Shown: piece after piece, positions 22,151 to 32,593 of the stretch
Layout of the letters: every line of letters begins with the position of its first letter
How positions within the stretch are numbered: position 1 is the stretch's first letter
Assembly (NCBI GenBank): GCA_963921825.1
Contig: OY997596.1
Span: 60,338,754 to 60,402,753, forward strand
Length of the DNA stretch: 64,000 bases
Source of the DNA: Erodium maritimum
Lineage: Eukaryota > Streptophyta > Magnoliopsida > Geraniales > Geraniaceae
Direction: 5' to 3'
Position numbers and translations under genes: made by a program
Notes under the pieces: generated by a model
What the model was told of the DNA's origin: nothing
The model's database searches: none
What the model saw: only the letters and a program-made list of their open reading frames with translations

Positions 22151-25100
22151 ATGTCTTCCGAGGAAGCCCCACCGCCCAAGGGTGACGCTCCGGCCTCCGA
22201 CGCCTCCACGCCGGAGTCCTCCTCCAACTCACCGTCAGCTCCTCCGCCGCCGCCTAAGCGGCAACAGGAGGAGAAGGGGGGCAAACAACAAGTTATTAGT
22301 CAGGTTGTGGAGGCTCCCCCTCCTCCTCCTGTTTATGGCAGGGCGGCGCTGGCTCCACCACCGCCGCCCCGCAAGGCGGCGAGAAAGTCCCCGTCGACCG
22401 GAGGTAGTAAGTCCGGCCTCGGGGACATCGATCAGCGGGTGCTGATAGGGGTAGCGGCCGCGGCGGGGTTGTTGGTTTTGTTTTTGATTGCTTTGGTGTG
22501 CTGTTGTTGCTGCCGTAGAAGGAGGAAGAACAAAAAATATGGTGGTGGTGAAGGTCCGATGCACTATTACTACGTCAATGGCGGACCCAATGGTATGGCT
22601 ATCTTGCCAACACACTTGACTTTGTGAATATTAGTGTAGTTTATATTGAATTATCTTTTTTTTTTAAAGAAGTTTATAATGGATTTTAATATCATTAGAA
22701 AATTGACTTACATAAAGATCAAACTGATATTTAAAAGTTCTATTATTATAGTTTTATGTTTAGTACACATCCTTACATAAAAGGTTATGGGTTTGAACTC
22801 GTGTACGTAAAGGATCAAACTCGGATATAATATTAAAAAATCAGCTCAACTAAAATGTTTCATTATAGTTTTATACTGTAACACCAGGACTCTACAGTGT
22901 GATAAATGATTTTAGAATATAATGCTAACACCAATTAGGGATCATAAATCCCTCCGCCCCCTCGAGCCCAGTCTTTAGAGTCAATTTTTTCTGAGATTAC
23001 GGATCTATTTTATCATCTATTTTTGTTTGTATTGTTCTATCAATTAGAGGTTGTTCACTTTGAAGACCTGATGTCCTCTCCCTACACAATACAAAAAAAC
23101 AACTAAATAGATTTTGTAATCATCGTCCCCCACCCAACCCCAACTAGATCTTGGAAAAACTTATGGCAAGTCAAATCTGATGTCGATAATGAAAAATATC
23201 GTTCATCTACAAACACCATGAAACATTCGAAAGGTAATATACTCAATAAATAGTTACAAAAAGTTGCATCGAACTAATTTTTGTTTATAAATCCGTTATC
23301 TATAACAAAATTTAGTCATGCGACAATCACATGACATCAACTATTCTTTTTTATTAAAATTAACAATTTCCACTTTGTATTATACATATTTGATTATTTG
23401 TAACCTTCATTGTTTACATGTTTTGCAATTTAACAGTTATCTATGCACTTTTACAGGAGTATTTTAGTTTACTTTCTTAATTTTAGGGATAATTTCATCT
23501 CAGTACCTTAAATATTTCATTTATAGTATCCTAAATCTTTTTTGTGTCACCTGGGTACCCTAAACTTTCATTAATTCCATTTTAGTACCCACTGTTAACT
23601 TTACATATGATTTTCCATCCAAAACAGGTAAAATGACCATACTACCCCTCACCAACAACCAAAATTATGGTAAAGTTAACGGCGGGTACTAAAATGGAAT
23701 TAATAAAAGTTTAAGGTACTGAGGTGACACAAAAAAGATTTAGGGTCCTCTAAATGAAATATGAAAGATTTAGGGTACTAAGATGACAAAAAAAAAAAAT
23801 TAGGGTACTCTAAATAAAATATGAAAGATTTAAGGTACTGAAGTGGAATTAACCGTTAATATTATGTTGGAAAGATATTTAACTGTCAACTAATTATGTC
23901 CCAAACACATGCAAGTATAGGTGTTGGATACTACGCGAACGCACCCTCCCAAAAGGAATGGATCACCTCCGACCAAGCCTTCCACATGCCGCCGAACCAC
24001 AGCTCCGACATGAGCTCCCACTCCTCGACGCCACCGCTGCAGGCGGCTCCGCCACAGGCCGGCCTCGGCGGGCTCAGCCAAGGCACCTTCAGCTACGAGG
24101 ACCTCGCCGCCGCGACGTCGGGGTTCTCGCAGGCGAACCTGCTGGGTCAGGGCGGGTTCGGGTACGTGCACAAGGGCGTGCTGCCCAACGGCCGCGAGAT
24201 AGCCGTGAAGAGCCTGAAATCGGGCAGCGGGCAGGGCGAGCGCGAGTTCCAGGCGGAGGTGGAGATCATCAGCCGCGTGCACCACCGTCACCTGGTGTCG
24301 CTGTTGGGGTACTGTATCGCCGGGGGTCACCGGATGTTGGTTTACGAATATGTCCCCAACAATAACCTTGAGTTCCACCTTCATGGTAATATAATACGGA
24401 TTTTTTGTTTTGTTAAGTGTAGGTGAATTATGATAAAGGGTAAACTACAAATACTTACCCTAAACTTGTAGCGTTTAACTGATATACACCCTAAAGTTTT
24501 TTTTAACTGATACCTACTTAGATGTTTAGTTTTTTAACAGATAGCTCAAGCAGACATGTAAAATGACGAAAATGCCCTGAAATGATTTTTTAAATAATTT
24601 TTAAAAAATAAAACTGAAGTGATTTTTTTAAATAAAACTGAAGTGATTTAATAAGTACATATATATATACCTAAAAAAATGATTTTTTTTAAAGTAATTA
24701 CTGAAATGTAGTTTATGGTATTTTCGTCATTTTACCTGTCTGCTTGGGCTATATGTTAAAAAACTAAACATCTGAGTAGGTATCAGTTAAAAAAAAGTTT
24801 AGGGTATGTATCAGTTAAACGCTACAAGTTTGGAATATGTATTTGTAGTTACCCTATGATAAATTATTATTTTTATAAAAAGTTTCATATACAGATATAT
24901 TATTTTTAATAGAATTTAGTCACGTGGCAATTGCATGACATCAATTATTTTTTAAAATGATAGTTTTATCTTCTATATCCCATGTATTTCGATGTATGTA
25001 ATTCTTACGTATTTGTGTTTTATAATTTGGAATATTTATGTATCATTATCCGGGGAAGTTTCATTCCTGACTCAATTTATCAAGTGAGTCGGGAATAAAA

Positions 25101-28100
25101 GTTTCATTACCGACCCACTTTGACTGAGTTGGTAATGAAACTTTATTCCTGACCTAGTAAAAGTGGGTCGGTAATGAAACTTCATTTCCAACCTAGTAAA
25201 AGTGGGTCGGGAATGAAAGTGTAATATGACCCCGTTAGTTGATTTGAAGACATGAATTAATTTATCGTAAACTTTTATAATAAAAACTGTTTACCGTAAC
25301 TTTTTGTAGAACGGGGTTATTTTAATTGAAATGATAATTCGTCTGACAATCTGTTTGTTGAATGATTATTAGGTAAAGGTCGACCACCTATGGGATGGGG
25401 GATGAGGCTCAAAGTTGCTAAAGGTGCGGCTAGGGGGCTGGCTTACCTGCATGAAGATTGTAAGTTTTATTAATATTCTTGATTTATCACGTAACGTAAA
25501 AATAATGTATATGTGTAAGGGAGAATATTTCGATTGTTGGTTAGAGTATTAAGAGTAGGGGTGTTTATGACCGATTAACCTCCAACACTTCTGAAAATAA
25601 CCGAACTTGCCAAGTCGTTTTTCTTGAAACTATCACCAGTGTCGACGCTACAACTTAGAAAAATCCAGGTCTCCCATTGGATGGTTTTCGGTTGGTAACT
25701 GATCATAATCAAAACCCGAGAAGATTTTACATTTCCCGATGACCAAATATAAATCCGGACTAAAATCACTATCTCGAGTAATAAGATCAAAATCAATGTG
25801 AATATCGGACGACAATTATCACTTGAACTCCCTCCTATATTACATATAACACTATTGATGTCGTGTCGTTCAATATGTAGGCCACCCTCGAATTATCCAC
25901 AGGGACATCAAAACCGCTAATGTTCTGATTGACTACAACTTTGATGCACAGGTATACCAACAATATTCTGAGAACTACCTTATTTTTTCGATTAATGTCG
26001 AACTCGTTTAATCGATTTTCTTAATCTACGTCATCGGATTAGGTGGCAGATTTCGGATTGGCTAAACTGTCTTCCGACAATACCACTCACGTGTCGACTC
26101 GTATCATGGGAACATTCGGGTAAGCAGGTTTAAGTCTCGAAATGTACATTTCGTTTGAGAGAGGTTACATATATATTGTAGTTGTTCATTATGAAACTAT
26201 CTTCATTGATATCATTAGAGCATTTCCAATAATGCCAATGTTTAGTTTAGGTGAATTGTGATGTCATCGGGAGATTCGTTCAGCCTCAAATTATATTTTT
26301 TTTTATCAGCAATTTTTTTTAATATAAAAACCAAGTTTTCAAAAAGTTTGAAAACGAGGTCAAGGGCGAACCTTCCATAACAGATTACAAACAAGAGCCT
26401 GTCTTCTAGACAGCTCAAACCATTACAAACAACTCAAACCAATTCAAACAACGGGTCAAGTACCCAGAATAACCTAATCTTAAGCACAACCAGTACCCAA
26501 CAAAGATGTAAACACAACCAAAGCCATCAAAGGCAAACAGACCAACAAAACAGTGAAGAAACAGGGTACAAATAAACTAGAAATAAGCCCTGATCTAACT
26601 ACACAAACAGGCCCAAGGCCTAAACCCAACAAAACAGCCCACGAACAGTAGAAGACGCGTGCTCCTCGGGTAGCGAACCCCACGTGCTCCTCGGGCAGGG
26701 AAAACACGTGAGCCTCGAGCAGTGTACCATGGTCATCGCGCCACCACCGACAGAGAACCAGTCAAAACACGGCCACCTCTCCTAGCACCACTAAGACACG
26801 ATCGGAGACGAAGTAACAAAGCCGATACTTACCAGTACCACCGGAGACACAAAGGTCTACGTGCCGTCGGCCAACACCGAGAGCGGCCGTGCACTCAAAA
26901 CTGAGAAAGAACTCACACAACCCACTCCCTTTCCCAAAAGTTACTCCGAACAAGGTCAACGAGACCTAAATAGACTCGTCCGGCCAACACCGGCGACGAG
27001 CCCCGAATCCCATCACAACACATGTGAATAGGGACCGGATAAAGATAACAAGTGGGAAGAGAGAGACAAGAAGGAGAGTATCTCAGATCTGACCTGGAGG
27101 AAGGCTTCGAAGCCACCGACAACACGACCGAGCAAAGCATCGAGAAGTCCCAGAAACGCGACAATCTCCACACGCAGAAAGTCCTCCCACTCGAACCCGG
27201 AACAAAACTTCGCAGAAGGGGGAAGCCAAACCCACATCGCCTCTAGTCCTCATAAAACCTTGAAACTCCAAAAAACCCAAACGAGGCTCAGTGGTGAGTC
27301 CACCAAGACCCACCACAACGTCCAGGACACCAGATCTAAAGACAATCGGCACTCCAAAACACCCCGACCTAACTGTTTCTCCGAACCAAGGTCTTCCAGA
27401 CCAAACCAAGGTCACCAAGGTCATATAGACCTGAACAGACTCGTCCGGCCAACACCGGATCCGAGCCCCGGAACCCCACGCTGCACCACCGCTAGCAATG
27501 GGGACCGGAAGAGGAGAACACAGAAGGAATAGGCGAAAAGGAGAGAGAAAGCTCAGATCTGACCTAGACGAATGGAGCACCCGTAAGGACAACGAGAGGA
27601 GGACGGAGAAGACGCCACGAGCCACCGCGAGCTGCCAAGAGCCACCAAGGGCCACCACCACGAGTAGATCTGGAGCAATGAGGCACGACGCCAGATCTGG
27701 TGAGGAAAGGGGGGAAAGGGAAAAAACGAGAGGAAGCAAAGAAAAATTATATTGATAGTCCAGTTTATAAGTAAATAGTCATGTGCCACGTGACTAACGG
27801 TCGCTCTTTCCATTTCATTCGCTTAATATAGTGGTCATCAACAACCAACTACCCTGAAGTATTTATCATAATTAAAGTACGTAAATGATATGTGACTTAT
27901 TCATAAGACATGTAAAAAATCTGTAATTAATGCATAAATATATATAAATGATATGAGACCAACTTATAAGACATGTAAATGATATGTGACAAATTCACAA
28001 AGACAGTTAATAAACGTAAATGATTTGTAACCAAAACATAAGGTTCTTCATTTAACATTTTTAAATGTTGGGTAGCTTATTATTCTTGACCAATACACTT

Positions 28101-30626
28101 TTTAAATGGTATGGCTGGTTGGAGCAAGAAAGAGCTCCTCAAGCGCCTTCCCAACGGCCCCTTTCCCATCAACTAGCGTTAGCACTAGTTTTTATACACG
28201 ACATCCTTTTGCTGTTACCTCGATGGGTATGCTCTAACAATTCAAATAACGATAACTTATCGATTGATTTCGACCCAAAAATACAGGTACCTGGCTCCCG
28301 AGTACGCATGTAGTGGGAAACTTACGGAAAAGTCTGACGTGTACTCATTCGGCATCATGTTATTAGAGCTAATCACCGGTCGGCCTCCGATCGACTTTAC
28401 GGGTGAAATGGAAGAAAGCCTCGTCGATTGGGTACAAACTAACCCTCACCTTCCCAAAAATAATCGAACGTGACTTACTTATATGTAACAAAGTTTTTAC
28501 CTGATTTATTGGTGCAATAAATTAGGCAAGGCCTCTCCTATTACGGGCACTAGAAGATGGGAATTGTGACGAATTTGTTGATCCACGCCTAGAGAAAAAC
28601 TTTGATCCCCAAGAAATGAGACGCATGGTTGCATCTGCTGCTTCGGCGGTTCGACAATCCGCGAAAAAACGACCCAAAATGAGTCAGGTACGAAGATATA
28701 TCGATCCTTGGATTAGAGCGATATCTAATATGTATATATTGACTCGGTGTCGTGAACTTCGACGGTCTCCTAAGAAGTGGGATCCACGTAATGGGAGAAT
28801 CCTAATAGACGATCATTATTGACATTGAACGAGTTTTCGTTGAGACACCAAATAACGTACATTATAGCAGGGCTGGCTCAACCAATTTCGGGGCCTTAAG
28901 CGAAGCTTTTTTACGGGACTTTTTGTTTCTTTTAGAGTTAAATGATATTCTAAAAGTTTGTTAACCGATAAAGATACACTTAAATTAGATATATAATAAA
29001 TATTATCATATGAATCAATCTAAGTGTATTAATAAAAATAATTATTTATAAACTTACCCAAACCTCCCTTGAGTGACTATTTTATGGAAAATTTATCTTA
29101 GCTACTCTTTTAATGTTTTAATTTTGCATTTTATTTTGTACAACTTTATTTATACTTTCTGATTGGTTATGATAAAAACTATGTTATAACTTAAACAATT
29201 AAAGACTTATGTTATATAAAAAAAATATTAGGATTTAAATTGCTTTTCATTGATATATACTATTACTATTTAATAAAAGTTCAAATATTCGAATAATAAC
29301 CGATTGTTTGTTTAGAGATGGATGTGAATATACAAATAAACTAGAATTATTGGTAAAATAAAAGATTTAGTCGTACTTTTACATAAATTTTATGAAAAAA
29401 ATAAGAGTTCGAACAAAATAATGATCAAGATTTGGAAAAAAAACATGAAAGTTAAGGGTTGCAAACTGAATAAGAGAAATAAATTGTAGAGAAAATTAGG
29501 CATAACTATTAAGAAATGGACTTGAAAATACGTGAATAGGTCTTAATAATTTTTGGATATATTGTAGACTATTTTCTTATGCTTAAAATTATTCTTATTA
29601 AATATTGATATCGAGGCCTCTTAGTTAAATACAAAAAAAAAATGTTGGGTCAAATTAGACGATGTTTATATGTAGGTGAAATTAATAACATGTATCAAAG
29701 ATTTTTATTTTTTGTACACATTCTTTAGCTATTAACATATATTTAGAGGCCTAATTAGATTTAAAGCCTTAAATTTTCATAATGATATAATATCCAACAA
29801 GTTTTCTAAAGCTACTAATTTTGGAGGCCTAATTAATTGAGGGGCCTTAAGCCATTGTTTAACTGGCTTAAAGGGAGAGCAGGCCCTGCATTATAGACAA
29901 GACAGTTAAAAAAAAATACTATGAGATATTTACTTTTTGGATCTTGTGGTTTTTTTTAGATAATTTTGAAAAAAGTGTTATGAATTTTTGTTGTTGTTGC
30001 AATTCATATAAATTTATTTAAAAACATAACGGTTTTACGCTTGGAAATTCCAATGTTGAATATTAATTGAAGAACAAATAAATTTAAATTTTCATACCCT
30101 CTAAATTTTCTAATCTTTGTATGGTGAGGATACAAAATTAAGAGATATGAAAATTTTGATTTATTTTTTTTACTTATTTTACTTGAAATGTAAATTATAA
30201 GGATAAAATTGTCTTTTTATACAAATTACAATAAAAAGAAAATTCCATAATATTTCGTTTGTAATCATCAAAAAAGAAAGCTACAAATAGCAAAAAGTGA
30301 ATACTTCGTGGTGTTTTTCTGTAATGATTCTTTGCATGAGATTTTGTTCGATTCAATTTGATAGGACTTTTTTAATAGAGACTGGAATTTTTTATTGAAT
30401 ACAGATTGTACGAGCGTTGGAAGGCGACGTGTCGTTAGACGACCTGCACGACGGGGTGAAACCGGGACAAAGCACGATATACACGAGAAGCGGGTCGAAT
30501 GGTGGTGATGCGGCGTCGTATAGTGCGGAGATGAGGAGGTTCAGAAAAATGGTACTGGACGAGAGCCAAGAGTGCACGAGCAGTGAGTACGAACCAGATC
30601 GAGCACTGAGCGCTAAGCTAAAATAA
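22151..30626 (+). CDS. PERK: Proline-rich receptor-like protein kinase (PERK family)
   Basis: Eight exons join in frame to 556 aa: 22151-22592, 23921-24385, 25373-25459, 25881-25951, 26043-26119, 28287-28431, 28526-28687 and 30405-30626. Residues 1-95 are an extracellular Pro/Ser-rich region with PPPPP runs and no signal peptide, as usual for PERKs. A membrane segment (about 97-120) ends in five Cys and a basic stop-transfer run. The kinase has [11 protein letters not shown] (about 223-233), catalytic Lys in AVKSLK (about 244), HRDIKTAN (about 338) and DFGLAK (about 358), then YLAPEY, so it should be active. The tail has [10 protein letters not shown] and [12 protein letters not shown]. PERKs sense cell-wall state at the plasma membrane and signal in growth. 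The introns are swollen by MITEs, a LINE-type insertion and a hAT element. Exon 2 is unusually GC-rich. The subfamily member is not resolved. Confidence 0.93.
23486..23855. mobile_element. Fold-back MITE, family E (PERK intron 1)
   Basis: The left end GGGATAATTTCATCTCAGTACC is roughly inverted by GGTACTGAAGTGGAATTAACCG at the right end, with TTTAGGGTACT repeats in the right arm. A near-exact 9-bp duplication (TTAATTTTA / TTAATATTA, 8 of 9) flanks it. The right arm contains three imperfect GATTTAGGGTACT units, evidence of a small internal tandem expansion. No coding capacity. Confidence 0.7.
24438..24854. mobile_element. Long-hairpin MITE, family D, copy 1 (PERK intron 2)
   Basis: The two arms of this 417-bp element are near-perfect inverted repeats: GGGTAAACTACAAATA at the start is matched by TATTTGTAGTTACCC at the end, and AAAATGACGAAAATGCC faces GGTATTTTCGTCATTTT across a short A/T-rich middle. 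An exact 9-bp duplication TATGATAAA lies at 24429-24437 and 24855-24863. The transcript of this intron would fold into a long double-stranded hairpin. Confidence 0.9.
25060..25225. repeat. Cluster of inverted and direct repeats in PERK intron 2
   Basis: The words GTGGGTCGGGAATGAAA, GTGGGTCGGTAATGAAAC and the inverted TTTCATTACCGACCCAC occur several times within 170 bp, in both orientations. The arrangement is a mixture of tandem copies (ACCTAGTAAAAGTGGGTCGG twice) and inverted copies. No ends with a target-site duplication were recognised. Confidence 0.75.
26298..27743 (-). mobile_element. Minus-strand LINE-type retroelement in PERK intron 5
   Basis: The 1.45-kb block starts with a T run and ATCAGCAA (the complement of TTGCTGAT plus an A tail), and is flanked by a 10-bp duplication AAATTATATT at 26288-26297 and 27744-27753. 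The tail matches that of the element at 1062-1450. Two internal repeats of about 30 bp with ACTCGTCCGGCCAACACCGG lie near 26973 and 27439. The GC-rich block is open in several frames on both strands, but no reverse transcriptase or known domain appears, so it is non-autonomous or a 5' UTR-like part of a LINE. It separates PERK exons 5 and 6. Confidence 0.75.
27835..28090. repeat. Diverged repeat related to 16320-16650 (PERK intron 5)
   Basis: Repeated words ACATGTAAATGATATGTGAC and ATAAGACATGTAAA occur in tandem-like order and then ATTTAACATTTTTAAATG, matching the unit at 16320-16650. Ends are not defined. Confidence 0.55.
28868..29888. mobile_element. Non-autonomous hAT element (PERK intron 7)
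   Basis: An exact 8-bp duplication, CATTATAG, lies at 28860-28867 and 29889-29896. The element starts CAGGGCTGGCTC and ends GAGCAGGCCCTG, terminal inverted repeats of hAT type. GGGGCCTTAAGC near both ends extends the sub-terminal match. The 1,021-bp interior is AT-rich with no transposase fragment seen. hAT transposases elsewhere in the genome would have to move it. Confidence 0.88.
29905..30345. repeat. MITE family F, copy in PERK intron 7
   Basis: Family words are visible in both arms: GATATTTACTTTTTGG and TAAATTTATTTAAAAACATAACG at the left, AAATTACAATAAAAAG and GCTACAAATAGCAAAAAGTG at the right, arranged as a fold-back. It begins just after the hAT element and ends about 60 bp before the acceptor of the last PERK exon. 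Boundaries are approximate. Confidence 0.6.
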
Positions 30627-31131
30627 TCTTACATAAAATTAAGCTCTTAGCTCATCCATATCATGCGATTTTGGAGTTGAGATCACTCATCCATTTTTGG
30701 CGACAATTTTAGGGTGTAAAATGTAAAAAAGGGAAACAAAGGGGTGTGGATTTGTAACATTGCAATGTATTTTTTTTTTTATCTTCGTTAATTCAATTAG
30801 TGAAAGTTCATCGCAATGGAAGTGAGAGAGTTCGATAACATTTAAACTGAAATCTCGATTAATACAAGTCATGTAAAGTTCATCGGGTATTCTTATTACA
30901 CCTTATGTAAAGGTTTAATTTGTTTATATATTTATCAACTAAGAACACGTATAAAAAAAGACTGGTGAGAGAGTATAGATCGTTCGAAAACAATCCTGTA
31001 AGCTAATCCTAGAATGATAGTCGATGTATAGTCGATTTGAAATATGGGAAACGCTGAGAAATAAGAATTTAAAAACTTAAAAGACAAAAGAATCAATCCA
31101 GCCTCGACCTAATACAAATACAGGTGTCTAA

Positions 31132-31578
31132 CTATTGCTTGGTCCTCGACGGAAGACCTTGAATTTTTTGTAGAAAGTGTGTCGCTTGATTAGGGATCAT
31201 TGGTGGAGAAAGATTATCAACTACAGCCAGTCGTGATGGGGATGAGGCGCTTCTCCTCCTAACGTCCCGCTTCCCCGCAAGTGCCTCATTAGACATGGCG
31301 AGGTTGTAGCAGACCTCGCGCTGATTGTTTGGGCCAATAATAACTCTTCCAGTTAAGTAGCTGACCGTGCACTCGCTCCCAACGTGGGAAGCTAACGTGG
31401 AGAAGTGGAGAACCATCGCAACAAGTAGTCGCGGATCGTCGTTGGATATGCACCATCCTTTCGGTACAATGACGCTTAGGTATGGAGGCACGAGAGAGAA
31501 GAACAACTGGACAACATAGAATATGGAGCTCATGAACATCCTCGTGATGATGAAGATTTTGTACGACGACGATAACAT
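31132..31578 (-). CDS. Hypothetical small membrane protein
   Basis: A 148-residue ORF starts at the ATG at 31576-31578 (the upstream TTG is not a plant start). The first 40 residues are strongly hydrophobic (IFIITRMFMSSIFYVVQLF then FSLVPPYLSVIV), likely one or two membrane segments. A second hydrophobic stretch LLVAMVLHFSTLASHVG follows, then ECTVSYLTGRVIIGPNNQRE, and a basic, Ser-rich C-terminal third (RDVRRRSASSPSRL). GC content is higher than in the flanks, as in real exons here, and an ATATAAA-like element is on the minus strand at 31631-31637. I do not recognise the family. It may be a single-exon gene, or a fragment of a larger one. A family C MITE begins about 80 bp upstream. Confidence 0.4.
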   Translation of the reverse strand: MLSSSYKIFIITRMFMSSIFYVVQLFFSLVPPYLSVIVPKGWCISNDDPRLLVAMVLHFSTLASHVGSECTVSYLTGRVIIGPNNQREVCYNLAMSNEALAGKRDVRRRSASSPSRLAVVDNLSPPMIPNQATHFLQKIQGLPSRTKQ

Positions 31579-31656
31579 CAAGACACGACTAAAATTGAGA
31601 GCAACTTATTAATTTGTATGACATCAATTTTTTATATCATAGTATTTGAAAAAAAA

Positions 31657-32130
31657 TGTTAAATATTGAAACTTACTTTTAAGTATTGGTCACGAACATT
31701 ACGCTACCCAACGTTTTAAAGTGACAAATACAACACCTTAAGTATTGGTCAAGGCGTCAAGCGATTTTGTTAGTTAAATAGACGGAATATTCCATTCCAT
31801 ATGCCCTCAAATGTCATATAATAGATGGTAAAATGACGTTTTTCCTTAATTATTTAACCTCTATAAATTTGATAAGGAACATTACCATTGTACCCTCGTT
31901 ATTGTTCATTATAAAATGTATAGAGGTCAAATACTTAAAAGGGAAAAATGTTATTTTACCGTCCATTATATGACACTTTGAGGTTATATGACTGACGGAG
32001 TTGAGTAGTTCGTCCATTTTTACTAACAAAATCGTGTGACCTATTCTTAAGGTACTGAATTTGTCACTTTGAAACGTTGAATAATATAATATTCGTAACC
32101 AATACTTAAGAATAAGTTTCGATATTTGAT
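31657..32130. mobile_element. MITE family C, copy 2
   Basis: It has the family C order: GTTAAATATTGAAACTTAC near the left end, AAGTATTGGTCACG, CATATAATAGATGGTAAAATG, then the mirrored CCATTATATGACACTTTGAGG, and AAGTTTCGATATTTGATAT at the right. Ends are more diverged than in copy 1 and I found no clear duplication. It lies between the small minus-strand ORF and the Rab7 gene. Confidence 0.7.
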
Positions 32131-32316
32131 ATACAGCTAAAATTAGAATTAGAAATGATTTTTATTTAAATTTCTTAGCAAAAATAAATACACCCGCGAC
32201 GTCGACGATGAGTAGCTCTGAGCTGGCAAGTGAGAAGATTCTCTACAGTCACAGCCCTGTAGCCTTTTCAAGTACGAACAGTCCATTCAACAAAAACGAT
32301 CACAGACAATCCCCAA

Positions 32317-32322
32317 CACGTG
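32317..32322. promoter_or_regulatory. G-box upstream of Rab7
   Basis: CACGTG within AACACGTGTCGC, 272 bp upstream of the Rab7 start codon. Only motif and location support a role. Confidence 0.35.
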
Positions 32323-32593
32323 TCGCATCCTCATCGACCCGATTGCACCAAAACCCGTCACCAACACAATTATCAAATTAAAATTAAAAAAAAATGGTAA
32401 CAACATAACAGACAAGACGCGACAGTGTAGCTCTCTTCCAAAAATCTGCAGAGACTAGAAAGCTCCGACCAGCTCAGCAAATCAAGCCTTGTCATCTCCG
32501 TCACCGGCGCCGGAGGAGCTCGGATCCGAAACGGTCCGGCCAAAGCTTCGTCTCCGTCTCTCCCTTCACTCGATCCAGTTCCGCATCCTCACG

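Noticed and set aside
22182..22615. Alternative ORFs in PERK exon 1
   Set aside because: Arg/Pro-rich frame shadows of the Pro-rich coding frame.
23890..24384. Long minus-strand and extra plus-strand ORFs over PERK exon 2
   Set aside because: They overlap the conserved kinase exon and exist because the sequence is GC-rich; no homology in those frames.
27083..27739. 218-residue minus-strand ORF in PERK intron 5
   Set aside because: Lies inside a retroelement with low-complexity, repeated content and no recognisable domain; likely not a gene.
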